A stretch of 64,000 bases of DNA from Reticulitermes speratus (lineage: Eukaryota > Arthropoda > Insecta > Blattodea > Rhinotermitidae), in NCBI GenBank assembly GCA_021186555.1, contig JAJKFL010000005.1, forward strand, positions 51,803,635 through 51,867,634. The letters are read 5' to 3'. Position 1 is the stretch's first letter. Each line of letters begins with the position of its first letter. The translations under genes were made by a program, and so were the position numbers. Positions 43,240-53,214 of the stretch are shown here, in pieces. The notes beneath the pieces were generated by a model. That model was not told where the DNA came from. It did not search any database and worked only from the letters and a program-made list of their open reading frames with translations.

Positions 43240-43685
43240 TTATGCAGTATTGTATGCAACATTTAGAAATTATTACTGAAGTGCTTTGAAATTGTATAAT
43301 TTACATACGAGACTTGATATTCGAAAGGCGATAATCTAGCGACTTCGTGCAGTTTGGCAGACATTTGCCGATTCATTGCTCCGCAATACACATTCTCTGT
43401 GGTCTGCCATTTAGAAGGATCTCTGTTATGTTTTGTTCGTTCCAGCGACTTGGAACCTTTCCTATAAATTGGGTCTCAGAGTTAAACTTGGATAATGAAT
43501 GTCGCGAGTTAGAAAGAAGACAAGAAGATTGATGTACAAAGCTTCGAAAGTTCCGCTATTAGTTGTTAAGTTCGTTGAGTCTACACGGAGGTTTACAGAC
43601 AAGCAAAGTCTCTGTTTTACTTGCTAAACATCAGCGAAAATTGTGTTTATTTTAGTAAATCACTTCATAGACGGAAATGCAATAG
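43240..43685. other. No recognisable feature
   Basis: No recognised gene or repeat. Confidence 0.45.
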
Positions 43686-43689
43686 GAAG

Positions 43690-43880
43690 GAGATGACAGA
43701 TCGGCTTAGATGGTGAAATAATACTAAAAATCTTTAAAGAAATATGATACGGAATAATGCATCTGGTTTAGAATACGAAATAATGGCGAGATGTTGTGAA
43801 TACGGTAATGAACCTATAATTTCAGTAGATTATTTATCAGCTGTGTGTCCTTTTCAAGGAGGCTTTTGCGTTATGGATTT
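43690..43880 (+). pseudogene. Highly decayed L1b LINE 3' fragment
   Basis: Order of remnants: AGATGGTGAAATAATACTAA, CGAGATGTTGTGAATACGGT, AATGAACCTATAATTTC, then TTTTCAAGGAGGCTTTTGCG, matching the end of the 53.2-kb copy in sequence and spacing. Confidence 0.5.
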
Positions 43881-43964
43881 ATTTACCGACGAAACAGTGT
43901 CAGTCAGTAAATTCTAAAAGGTTGTGAGGATGGTATGTAACACTGAGAACTAATTGGATTCTGG

Positions 43965-44102
43965 ACTTTGTCCATTGTCCGGAAATCTAAAATAACTAGA
44001 TAACACGACGTTTCGGAAACTGGACGGAAGCAGATCCAGTTTCCGAAACGTCTTCTTATCTAGTTATTTTAGATTTCCGGACGATGGACAAAGTTCAGAA
44101 AC
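43965..44102. repeat. Inverted repeat with ACGTTTCGG half-motifs
   Basis: Arms of about 60 bp (about 43965-44026 and 44036-44100): TGGACTTTGTCCATTGTCCG on the left, its complement on the right. Each arm ends in GACGTTTCGGAAACTGGA or its complement. The GAAACGTC half is present twice, but the CTGANGA half is absent. Confidence 0.75.
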
Positions 44103-44109
44103 CCATTAT

Positions 44110-44428
44110 TTCTCAGGGTCAGTGAAGTTGTATGTTTTTCTGTCACCGGGTGACCACTGAGTGACGCGGAACTGAAACCCCAACTGTACCGCTGTAAAAC
44201 GGTACTGAAAACTTGCAGCTTTAGTGAAGATTACGAAAGTATTGAGACTGTATTCAGATTGAATGTAGAAAGAAATTTTAAGTCCAGTGTTACCCACATC
44301 ATGTGTTGACTACATGCTTAAAGTGAATGTAATTTAACTCCCCTTATGCATTTTCCATTTGCTGTAATGTGCATTTAATTAATAATATCTTTAATCTGCT
44401 ACGAAATGTGTTAAATAATTTCTTCTCC
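44110..44428. other. No recognisable feature
   Basis: No recognised gene or repeat. Confidence 0.45.
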
Positions 44429-44429
44429 A

Positions 44430-44686
44430 CTCTGTGGCGCAACAGCCCAAATCTTGCCTAGCCCACCTAATTGTTGAGGTTTCTAGATCACACACAATCA
44501 GACACACAAACGATAGGACTCCTCTGAACGAGTGATCAGCCCGTCGCAGAGGCCGCTACCTACACACCACACTAAAAACACAAAGAGACGAACATCTATG
44601 CCCTCAGCGGGATTCTAACTCGCTATCCCAGGAATTGAGAGGCCGCAGACACACGCCTTAGACCGCACGGCCACCGGCATCCGCCG
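44430..44686 (-). mobile_element. S1 SINE, minus strand, diverged
   Basis: Reverse complement: GCGGATGCCGGTGGCCGTGC, a B box weakened to GAGTTAGAATCCC, the body and the 3' domain ending GGGCTGTTGCGCCACAGAG. Several deletions in the 3' domain. An older copy than 40.7 kb. Confidence 0.82.
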
Positions 44687-44823
44687 TTTTAAATATTGGT
44701 ACAATATTTTACAAAAAGTGTATGTTTACGAACAGTGAAGTTCTTTCTCTCTTAGTCTGACCTCTGTCTACCTACTGACTGTAGGTGTAGAAGGTTATTG
44801 TTGCATCTAATCACACTCAATGA

Positions 44824-45008
44824 TACATACACACTCGGTAGGACTCCTCTGGACGAGTGATCGGCCCGTCGCAGAGACATATACCTGTACAACACATAAC
44901 AATTGCAAGAAACGGACATTCATGCCCTCGGCGGGATTCGAACCCGCAATCCCAGCAAGCGAGCGGTCGCAGACCCACAAATAGACCGCGCAGTCACCGC
45001 GATCGGCA
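44824..45008 (-). mobile_element. S1 SINE, 3'-truncated, minus strand
   Basis: Reverse complement keeps the head GCCGATCGCGGTGACTGCGC, the B box GGGTTCGAATCCC and the body to GAGTCCTACCGAGTGTG, but stops before the 3' domain. Loss of the 3' end is unusual for a SINE and suggests a later deletion. Confidence 0.85.
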
Positions 45009-45577
45009 ACTTTGAAGTTGTGTTTATATGTTATGAGTTTCGTAGACCTTCGCAACGAGAGTAAAAATGTGGTTAGTGTAACTGGAGGGAAGAAAAGCAA
45101 TTGGAATATTCTCACAGTGCAAGCAGACGTCCATCTAACGAGCACAGTGACGCACAAAGCTACTGGCATTAGAAACTGAAACGCTTCACATATATTTTTC
45201 ACAAAATTATATATGCCATTGGAGGATAGCTTAATGCCGTAATCTTTTCATTTCCTTATGTCGCTAATCATAACAAGGCAGATGTTCAAATTTCTGAGGT
45301 GGGAGCGACACTAGCGACACTTTCTTTCACAACATAAATTGTTACTTAATATTAGTCTCACCGTGCATTTCTATAATCATTCACTGTCAACAAACCAACT
45401 AAATGCTCTAGTCCGTCCACACCGCATACAGAGGACACTCACAAAAATAAAACAGGACACAACTATTTAAATAACTACCAATAATACAAAACCAAGATAC
45501 AAACACTAGAAAACTATGTTCAATAATCACCAACTAATGCACATAAACTTTTTTCACAATAGTTTATTCTTAAAATT

Positions 45578-45620
45578 CCCCTATACGTATTTCGGTGGTT
45601 TAAACCACCATCTTCAGGGT
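45578..45620 (-). ncRNA. Hammerhead-like motif
   Basis: Minus strand: CTGAAGA, T, stem II GGTGG/CCACC with TTTAAA loop, GAAA, palindrome ATACGTAT, A, GGGG. GAAAC is GAAAT, with the palindrome shifted to match, so stem III still pairs. Stem I is short (CC/GG). The right-arm partner (about 45738) keeps only CACCGAAATACGTATAGGGG. Confidence 0.58.
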
Positions 45621-46073
45621 CTCATAGAGATTATTATGCATAGACCTTACAGTTATTACATATATGGTTATATTTATATATGTAGAATATGAGTGGTCTG
45701 ATATTGTCCACTTCGTACAGTATGTAAAATAAGTTACACCGAAATACGTATAGGGGGATTTTAAGAATAAACTATTGTGAAAAAAGTTTTATGTGCATTA
45801 GTTGTTGTTTATTGAACATATCTTAATTGAAAATGCACGGTAAATACAATGTTAACCAGAAAACTAGCAAAAGGTGAGGTGACAACAAGATATTCACGTG
45901 GTTGATTTAACATTTTAGATAATGACGAATCTTTTTTAAAGTTTCTTATATACGGTGTTTTATATATACTTATATTTTAACTTAAAAATGATTAAATCCT
46001 ACATACAGGTTACCTAAAACTGATTGTGATCGCAGATTGAATGCAATTGGGTGTAGATTGAACGTAATTTTGT

Positions 46074-46118
46074 ACCCCTGATGATGGTCTTTAAGAGGAC
46101 CGAAACATATGTGGGGAT
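46074..46118 (+). ncRNA. Hammerhead-like motif with G at the cleavage position
   Basis: CCC, CTGATGA (46078-46084), T, stem II GGTC/GACC, GAAA, ACATATGT, G, GGG. The canonical core and stems are present, but hammerheads do not cleave after G, so it is predicted inactive. Confidence 0.58.
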
Positions 46119-46199
46119 GAACTTGTAAATAAAGAAAATTGAAAGTGGAAAAATGTATTTAGTTGGTTAGTTGACAGTGAATTATGAAGTGTTACGTTG

Positions 46200-47595
46200 T
46201 AATGTACCTTAGGTAAAAGTACTGCTTTTTTATGTAATATGTGTTTTTAGAGTTAAAAGTTACAAAATGTTTGTCGTGTGAACATTTTTGGGTGGGGGGG
46301 GCGTGATGGCTGTCGAATTGATGACCACACTAATAAACCATTGTAGCTAGGCACATGAAAATTGATAATTGGATAGGTCATAAATCTATGTTTGTACACA
46401 TTAAATATGACATAATTTGTGTAAGTAAAAAATTTCGTACGCGACGGCAGTACAAACACTTTATGTTATGAATGACATACGTAACGTATGCTGCGTCTGT
46501 ATTTAAATAATATTTTAACTGCGTTAAAATGCGGAGCAGTAACCCGTAATATAGGACTGTATTTAGGACTAGAAATTTTTGTAATGGAAACAAGGTTCAT
46601 GAGTTCTGCTAGGAAATTCTCTGTTAATACTTAAATTCACTTGCGCATTATTAATCCAAAGTTGTAAAAAAAACCATACGAAAAAAGAAGAATTTTGACT
46701 CCTATACAGATCCCAGTTATCTAAAAACCAGGCTTCATTCAGTGCGCTACGCGAAACAGAAGGGTACATTTATTGGCGTTGTTTATTGTAGTATCCGGCC
46801 GTAGCACCGTTTAATTAAAACTGACCTTTTATTCATTTTTCCTCTTTTCCCCGTTTTTCATATTGGGCCAGTGCGTCATGATTAAAGGGAATCTGTGCGT
46901 TTATGTATGCGTGCTAAAGGGAATGGGGGAATGTTGGGCAATGTGACCTGATGCAGTTATTCACAAAACACGTTTACAATTCGAGCACCAAAAAAAAAAA
47001 AAAAAAAAATCCCAGCCCACCACGCGCTAAAGGGTTTCCTTCCATAAGCAGCGGAAGTTTTAAGACTGAACGTTTGGTGTGATGGATAGTGTTTTGGGGG
47101 GGGGGGGGGTGGCGGAGAATGGTTTCATATTTCACTTTGTTTCTCTCTGCCACTGTTAAGAATTTATACTAGTATCGAATTTATAGGAGAGTGTATTTCA
47201 TTTGCACGTAATATCAATGTGTCTTGTTTATTTAAAAAAAGAATTTGCAGTTGATTAAATGTAAAATGACACTATTGAGTGTATTTTATGTTTATGGCTG
47301 TTTGTGGGTAAAGCGGTTTTAAATCCTAATGTGACAAATGTTTCAACTTCGGTGTTGTGGGAACACTGACACGCTTCAAAACGAAAAAAATGTTTTAACG
47401 GAACAAATATGTGTCATAGTCTGTAACGGTTGTTTCAATTTGGTGTCTTTGGAAACGAATGACAAGCCGATGAGACAAAGAAAAACAGAAGGGCAAACAT
47501 TCCGAAATATAAAAGTGATAGGCAGTATACGTATAACGTAACATTGTAGCGCTTTCGCGTAATATTTATACCTCCTCGGCTATCCTTGAAAATCT
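46200..47595. other. No gene; homopolymer runs; family X edge
   Basis: Poly-A at 46990-47008 and poly-G at 47096-47109. ACGTATAACGTAACATTGTAG, then CGCTTTCGCGTAAT at 47530-47560, matches the DNA flanking the hairpin MITE at 7655-7770 but without the MITE. No coding frame recognised. Confidence 0.55.
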
Positions 47596-47597
47596 GA

Positions 47598-47924
47598 TAC
47601 CACTTTCCTCGAAGGTAGCACTTCTGTGACGATAGAATGTCGCCGACAACAACTCGAAGTTAGCACTTCTGTGACGATAGAATGTCGCCGACAACAACTC
47701 GAAGTTAGCACTTCTGTGACGATAGAATGTCGCCGACAACAACTCGAAGTTAGCACTTCTGTGACGATAGAATGTCGCCGACAACAACTCGAAGTTAGCA
47801 CTTCTGTGACGATAGAATGTCGCCGACAACAACTCTAAGTTAGCACTTCTGCGACGATAGAATGTCGCCGACAACAACTCGAAGTTAGCACTTCTGTGAC
47901 GATAGAATGTGGCCGACAACAATA
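47598..47924. repeat. Minisatellite, 45-bp unit, seven copies
   Basis: Unit GAAGTTAGCACTTCTGTGAC, GATAGAATGTCGCCGACAAC, AACTC. The period is 15 codons, so frames run through on both strands (70-118 codons); they are not genes. It adjoins family X-like sequence on both sides. Confidence 0.96.
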
Positions 47925-47925
47925 G

Positions 47926-48125
47926 AACGTACTTTGGTCTTCATGTAAAGTGTCTTATATTATTCTCCGCCATACTTAGATTTTCTCGACAGGTATTCAT
48001 AAAGGTTCTAAGTACCAAATTTCACGGAAATCCTTTCAGATGAACCTCCGCTGATATAAGCAGAAAGATGGAAAGACGACAGATTGACGTACGGACATCA
48101 CGAAAGTAATACATGTTTTACGCGA
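47926..48125 (+). repeat. Interspersed repeat, family X (partial copy)
   Basis: GGTCTTCATGTAAAGTGTC, CCAAATTTCACGGAAATCC, a GAAAGACGACAGATTGACG run and a final TGTGAAAGCGCC parallel the order seen at 8045-8230. The 45-bp minisatellite sits where the family's 5' part would be. Confidence 0.5.
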
Positions 48126-48180
48126 CTATGTGAAAGCGCCTACAATGTTCTTCTACATAGACTGTTTAATAGCGGTATCG

Positions 48181-48509
48181 TTATAGAATAGGGGTGGCCA
48201 AACCGCGGCTCGCGAGCCATATGCGGCTCTTTGACGTATAATGTGCGGCTCCCGGAAATATGTTGGTTGAGCTCCTTTCTTTGCGTTAAAATTCGTATAA
48301 AAGGTAAATAAAAAAATTTCAAGCTTTATAATTATGAGAGCCCACTGGATTAAAACGTAAGTTTAATGTTCATAATTTTTGTAACAAAATGTCCATGTAA
48401 CAGTAAAAACGTGTGTAATATTTGTTCATGTCTTAACGGCTCTCAAACATCTGAAGTTTATCGTATGTGGCCCTTACGTTAAGCAAGTTTGGCCATCCCT
48501 GTTATAGAA
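48181..48509. mobile_element. hAT-type MITE with 8-bp target duplication
   Basis: TTATAGAA is repeated at 48181-48188 and 48502-48509. The element between has terminal inverted repeats: TAGGGGTGGCCAAAC at its start, GTTTGGCCATCCCTG at its end. Inside is GCGGCTCGCGAGCCATATGC. The CAGGGGTGG-type ends and 8-bp duplication are diagnostic of the hAT superfamily. At 313 bp with no frame, it depends on a transposase encoded elsewhere. Confidence 0.92.
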
Positions 48510-48514
48510 GAACA

Positions 48515-49160
48515 GAATGGTCAGCAGTTATCAGAGGTAATAGTATATACGCGTAGGAATATATGGTGTAATATTATGTGGTACAGGAGTGTATGGTTTA
48601 GTCGGTATTGCAGTGTTCACCTTTGCCAGAAAAGTTTGTACTGTACTTCTACTTCTCGATAGTATCATCGCCTAGTGCATCCTTTTATTTTATTATATAC
48701 TGTATCTTGCCTTTCCAGAACTTTTCAAGTTACTAAGCTGGTTGTTTTAGAAGCTTTTATGTGTATGGGCAAAAAATGTTTTTACGTGCGCAAAAATTAT
48801 TTTTACAATAAATTCCGTACTCTAAATTCAATAATGATGATAACAACAACATTATATTCAGATTAGAAGCATTCTGCGCTGACGTAGGTGGTAGAAAGCT
48901 CCTCTGAAACGTGGATACTTACCTACGACAATACGCCGCCTCACTGCCCGGAAGAACGTAACCTGGATTTTCGTGTCCTTGAAACTACGAATTCACATTG
49001 TTAAGAGGGATCTGAATTTGGAGGGATTTGGACTGGATTCCAATGGCACAGGTTAGAGACCAGTGCTGGACTCATTTGTAAAAGTGCTTTTCCTTCGTGC
49101 TCCATGGAAAACTGTATTTTGTTTCCAAAATTAACTCAGCTACTTATAAATATTTTATTG
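48515..49160. other. No recognisable feature
   Basis: CCTCTGAAACGTGGATAC at 48901 may be a trace of a ribozyme-like relic. Otherwise nothing. Confidence 0.4.
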
Positions 49161-49164
49161 CTTT

Positions 49165-49425
49165 CACCGTGCATTTTCACTCACTATTCAGTTAACCAAC
49201 AAATGCGCAAACATTGTGCATTTTCTTTGATTTCAGGCTTCCGCCGCGATGTTGATGTAATCTGTGGTCTTTTTGGGTAATTACACGGAGTCGTATGGTA
49301 ATTATTTACCGACGTTTCGGGACAACGTGTCGGTCCCATCTTCATGGGTCAAAATTCCAAGATGGAAAGAAAGCTTGTGAAAAGGAAACTTGGCGGTGAA
49401 TTTGTTGGTTAACTGAATAGTAACT
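49165..49425. repeat. Fold-back-type element with a nested 2.7-kb-family arm
   Basis: CACCGTGCATTTTCACTCAC at 49166 is the end motif. TCACTATTCAGTTAACCAAC (about 49190) and TTGGTTAACTGAATAGT (about 49407) form the outer inverted repeat. Inside is a single arm of the 2.66-2.87-kb family, with a minus motif at 49311-49347 (ATGAAGA ... GAAACGTCGG). Confidence 0.65.
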
Positions 49426-49429
49426 CAGC

Positions 49430-49930
49430 TACTGTTTGGTTATCATAAATTACATTGCCAAAATGAGTTAGCTTTAGTTAAAATCCAACTTTTAGAAAAA
49501 TATTTTGCATTTTGGTTCTTAAATAAATCCATTTACTGTCTCTGTAATCAAGTTTGTGTGGTAAAACCTCAGTGACGTATATAAATTTAATGCAACATTG
49601 TACAACGGTGCGCCCTGTTGTGACCTGTTGCATTATTTAACGCTCGGCACTCATTCCCTGGTGACGGAACGTGTGGAATGGTCAGACGAAGATCCTGTCG
49701 CAACACGCAGCGAGGTTAAATAATTCGTATGACGTCTCCTGTCCTGTACTTTACTCAGGAAGCTCGACATCCGTGTAGCAACTTCGGAATGTAAATTATT
49801 AAAACGCTTCCTTTTGACCAATTCAGATTACGCCATGCAACTCTACTGTTTCTTTTCATAATTTAGAAAGACAAAAGCGAGATTTGAAGTTCTGACGGGG
49901 AAGAGTTAGAAGCCCATTACCTTTTGGTTT
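49430..49930. other. No recognisable feature
   Basis: No recognised gene or repeat. Confidence 0.45.
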
Positions 49931-49999
49931 ATGACGCCGTGAAATAACATAAAAATTTAGCGACGCGTCGGAGGAACTTGCTGCTTCTATCTTCAGGGA
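49931..49999 (-). ncRNA. Hammerhead-like relic with GACGCCGTG block
   Basis: Minus strand: CCCTGAAGATAGAAGCAGC, then CTCCGACGCGTCG (GAAAC eroded to GACGC). TGACGCCGTGAAAT lies 25-40 bases outside, at the same relative place as at 11.9 and 51.7 kb. Confidence 0.4.
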
Positions 50000-50055
50000 G
50001 GACGTCCTGAAATATGACTGAGATCAAATTTGCCGAAACTTTTGTAGTTTTTACC

Positions 50056-50168
50056 ATATTCAGTGGCGAATACTGATCCGGTTGTCAGGTCTAGCGGAAG
50101 GGTACAGAATGCGGCATGGTACCATTCCGCTAGACCTGACCTCCGAATCAGGATTCGCCACTGAATAT
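50056..50168. repeat. Hairpin-forming inverted repeat (44-bp arms)
   Basis: Arms 50056-50099 and 50125-50168: ATATTCAGTGGCGAATACTG pairs with its near-complement, and GTCAGGTCTAGCGGAA with TTCCGCTAGACCTGAC. The loop is 25 bases. It has no TA-bounded ends I can identify, so family unknown. Confidence 0.85.
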
Positions 50169-50171
50169 TAC

Positions 50172-50785
50172 AGGATATCATTGCCAGTAGGAGGTAATCT
50201 TTATATAAAGAACACGTGTCGAAAGGACCTGACTAAATTTCGGTCTACGTGTATCGTTACAGTTTTGTTTCTTGGGTAATAGTAAATATTTTTCAAAAAC
50301 TGGCACTCTCCACTCTACGATATAAGGTAAGGGGCTGAAAAGAAATTTCTGACTCATAAGGATTCCAGTTACAGCTAATACCCTGATCAGGTTAGACCTG
50401 GTTGTGTACAGAAACATGTATGCCTCATTTCGGTGCTGTGGCATCCATTGTACCCTTAGCATTGTGCTACGAAAATTCTCATAATTACGTTGCAGTAATT
50501 TGTTAGCGTAGGTGTTGCATTCAATTCGCCATATCACGCCCAGCGTTATTGTTGTGACACGGGAGTTTCACAAATTGTGGGTGTTACTGTTGTTTTGGTG
50601 AAGTCGGCCATTTTCAACGACCATTTCTCTGCATAACACAACCATCGCCGCCGTAAATATTGCAGAAAATTCTTGAGGTATTACATGATTCTTTCTTTTT
50701 TGCCTCAGAGGTCTTGTTTTAAACACTGATTTTTAAGATCTATAGACTTATTTACTGTTGAGCAGATTACATAAATACACCTTAA
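50172..50785. other. No recognisable feature
   Basis: A 119-codon minus frame (50178-50537) has no recognisable features. No repeat seen. Confidence 0.45.
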
Positions 50786-50789
50786 TATT

Positions 50790-51060
50790 GTACGAACCCG
50801 TGCAATTTATATATATAAATAATTAAATTTATTACCAACAAACTACTCTTGTCCATAGATAGATGAACACTCCTACATGTTTCGGCTGTTATTTATAGAC
50901 ATTTTCAGGTGTCATCATGATACACTAATACTGATGCTGTATGTCTTTTATTATATATTGATGCACCCTGAAGATGGCTGTAAATAATATCCGAAACAAA
51001 TAGAAGTGTTTCTCTGTGGACAAGTGCAACTTGTTCTTAATAACCTTATATATATAAAAT
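50790..51060. repeat. Fold-back with two hammerhead-like motifs
   Basis: Left minus motif 50870-50912: CCTGAAAATGTC (core changed), GAAACATGTAGG. Right plus motif 50965-51006: ACCCTGAAGATGGCTG, then ATCCGAAACAAATAG (palindrome lost). Outer arms include TATATATAAATAATTAAATT and AATAACCTTATATATATAA. AACCCGTGCAATTTATAT at about 50800 resembles the family end. Confidence 0.6.
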
Positions 51061-51119
51061 ACGTCTGTCACTGTCTGTGAACAAACACACTTTGTTTATT
51101 ATTATGGAAACTTACCATC

Positions 51120-51420
51120 TCAAAGTTTCTTTAAATCATGGAGAATGAGATTGGTTAGGCATGTAGCACATGAGAGAGACAAAAGTAGTGTAAAGGTTTA
51201 GTGGGAAGACACGAAGGATGCACGCTATCACTTTGAAGACCTAGCCTTATGTAGGAGGATAATATTGAAATGAATCTGTAAAAATAGGAAGGGGGAATGT
51301 AGAGTGGTTTTATCTGGTTTTGGATGAAGTCCAGTGACGGGCTTTTGTGAACACTATAATGAAATCTTGGGTTTTATAAAATGGGAGGGATGGAGATTTT
51401 TTTAACGAAGTGAGGAAGTG
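51120..51420 (+). pseudogene. Decayed L1b LINE 3' region
   Basis: Remnants in order: GAGATTGGTTAGGCATGTAG, GTGGGAAGACACGAAGGATG, AGGAGGATAATATTGAAATG, GGGCTTTTGTGAACACTAT, GGTTTTATAAAATGGGAGG. This parallels the intact L1b region at 53.46-53.7 kb with many changes. Confidence 0.6.
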
Positions 51421-51424
51421 TTTG

Positions 51425-51725
51425 CTTAACAAGTAAGTTATTTACTTAATTAGAGGTGTGATTTCCTTCAATGAAAAATATAATGGACACTAGTGAGGAA
51501 ATCAGAACGAAAGAATGAAAGGTTCAGATTGTTAAAGGGAATGTAAATTTAGAACTTAAAAGTACATAAATTAACTTGAAAGTCTCTGCAATTTGGAAAT
51601 AAGTGTCCTAGCGCACTCATTGGGTCGCACTGTGACACACGAAATTGCTGAAAGAACGGACCCTCAGCTTCACTAATCTCTTGTATGACTGAGAAATACA
51701 GGAATTTTGTGCAAACAAAATGAGA
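51425..51725. other. No recognisable feature
   Basis: No recognised gene or repeat. Confidence 0.45.
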
Positions 51726-51727
51726 CT

Positions 51728-51800
51728 GAAATGACGCCGTTTATCGTGGTAAAAAGTTACCAACGTTTCGGAGAAACCTGTTGCCTTCCTCTTCAAGGTA
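51728..51800 (-). ncRNA. Hammerhead-like relic with GACGCCGTT block
   Basis: Minus strand: CCTTGAAGAGGAAGGCAAC, then CTCCGAAACGTTGG. The GAAACGTT half is intact; the CTGANGA half has changed to TTGAAGAGG. ATGACGCCGTTTATCG lies just outside. Confidence 0.42.
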
Positions 51801-51804
51801 CACG

Positions 51805-52150
51805 ACGAAGGCAATAAGTTTGTTTTTGAAACGTGCCGTTGACTACACATCCCGGCTGTCATTATTATCGTTGTGAATACACTAAATCTCACAAGATGCT
51901 CTAATTGTTTTGCATCTCAGAGAGTCAGTCTCGGTCTGACAGACTACATTCGATTTCTATATTGTGCCAGCAACCAAAGGTTCTTATGGGGTTTGAGCTT
52001 TCGAATGACAGAACCGTAAGTTCCGGTTCTGTTCGTGCCACGTATGTACGTATATCACACTGCCCTCTGTAGGTCCGCCTTTCGGATGGACCAATCCCGC
52101 TTATTAGTACTCCTAACGAAATCCCGGATGTTTCATTATTTCAGTAATAG
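51805..52150. other. No recognisable feature
   Basis: GTACGTATATCAC and flanking GC-richer DNA around 52040-52100 were not recognised. Confidence 0.4.
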
Positions 52151-52154
52151 TTCC

Positions 52155-52510
52155 TAGTCAAAATTGGTCCAATCCGTGACAGATGAAGTATCAGTGACTA
52201 CGATTGGAAGGCCCAGGAATGGTGTTTCGAATTTTGGCAGCTGGAAACAGATATTCTTCTCCAAAATATCCAGACCTGCTGTGTGGTCCACGCAGCTTCC
52301 TCTTCAGAGGGCATTGGTGGCTATTTCATTGAGGGTAAAGCGGTCTGAGCGTGAACCTGTCCGCTTATTTCTATTTAGTGCCGACGCTAAGAAAGTGTGG
52401 AGCTATGTACATATACCTTCACTTCCCCATATGCCTTCAGGGCGTGTACAGGGAAAACTTAACTTTGCGAATTTTGCAGCTTTTACAGAGGTGTACTGGA
52501 GAATTTAGGT
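52155..52510 (+). pseudogene. Decayed repeat-derived coding frame
   Basis: A 114-codon frame (52164-52508) with VQSVTDEVSVTTIGRP, then LRVKRSEREPVRLFLFSADA, then KKVWSYVHIPSLPHMPSGR. It resembles a protein fragment (S/G-VKRPxREADHSPPTSAEVKKxW-like) that I recall as recurrent in predicted insect proteins of unknown repeat origin. I cannot name the element. Confidence 0.35.
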
Positions 52511-52837
52511 CTCTTAAATGTTACATTGCGTTGCTTGGTAAGTCGTTCTCGATGTTTCGAAGGAAAAAAATGAGGATATTGTCAGTATGCAAAATAATAT
52601 AGCGTCACATGAAATGTTAGTTGCGAGTAATAATTTGAAAGGGAAGTAAAAGGAAGAGTTCACAAGATGATTTGAAATAGTATCCGCTAATTTATCTGAA
52701 CGAACTCGCAAAAAGAGAGACCTCAACCAGGAAAATGATCTCGGCACCAAGGTGTATACCTGGAGCTCTCAAATACAAAGGGGTACTACCCACCAAAGCG
52801 AGTTGTTCTGTAAAATACATATTTATTAAATTGAAAT

Positions 52838-53085
52838 TAAAACCAACTTGATGCACATTCACTATTAAAAAAAGTTTAATAGTAGATTAATTAACCCGAC
52901 ATGTTTCGGTCAGGTACCTGACCATCTTCAGGGGAATACTACATTAAATTGCGTAGTCCATATGTTAAACACACATAAGATATGAGCCTATAAGGTCTCG
53001 TCGTATATAAAGTTTTTTAATAGTGATTGTGCATCAATTTAATTTTAAATTATACAAGATGCACGGTGAATACAATATTAAATAC
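52838..53085. mobile_element. Internally deleted copy of the 23.1-kb fold-back element
   Basis: The left arm with an intact minus hammerhead-like motif (52895-52936) is nearly identical to 23103-23283. After GGTCTCGTCGTATATAAAG the sequence jumps to TTTTTTAATAGTGATTGTGC near the right outer end, so the right motif is lost. The ATGCACGGTGAATACAATAT end is retained at 53056. Confidence 0.88.
52895..52936 (-). ncRNA. Hammerhead-ribozyme-like motif (good copy)
   Basis: Sequence identical through core and stems to 23173-23212: CTGAAGA, GGTCAG/CTGACC, GAAA, ACATGT, C, GGGT. The outer strand of stem I reads CCC then C-less TTCC, leaving three pairs. Confidence 0.62.
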
Positions 53086-53214
53086 GTGATTCAATATTTT
53101 TGTATCTTAAAACACTTGTATGTTAAACAGTCAACTATATTATTAACGTGAGATTTTTGTTAAATATCCAGATCACATCGGTGCTGGATCTTCTGTCTTC
53201 CAGTTTCCTATCCA

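Larger units (their letters stand above)
45345..46195. mobile_element. Nested fold-back elements
   Basis: The outer element starts TATTAGTCTCACCGTGCATT (45351); its arms include CACTGTCAACAAACCAACTA (about 45388) and TAGTTGGTTAGTTGACAGTG (about 46160), with a plus motif at 46074. Inside lies a second element (about 45527-45850) with arms ACCAACTAATGCACATAAAC and a complement, a minus motif at 45578, and its own ATGCACGGTAAATACAA end at about 45834. So one family member inserted into another. Confidence 0.72.

Noticed and set aside
47566-47922. 118-codon frame with a 15-residue repeat
   Set aside because: Product of the 45-bp minisatellite; open on both strands.
52164-52508. Host gene exon
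   Set aside because: The peptide resembles recurrent repeat-derived predicted proteins and lies among decayed elements; no splice signals could be supported.
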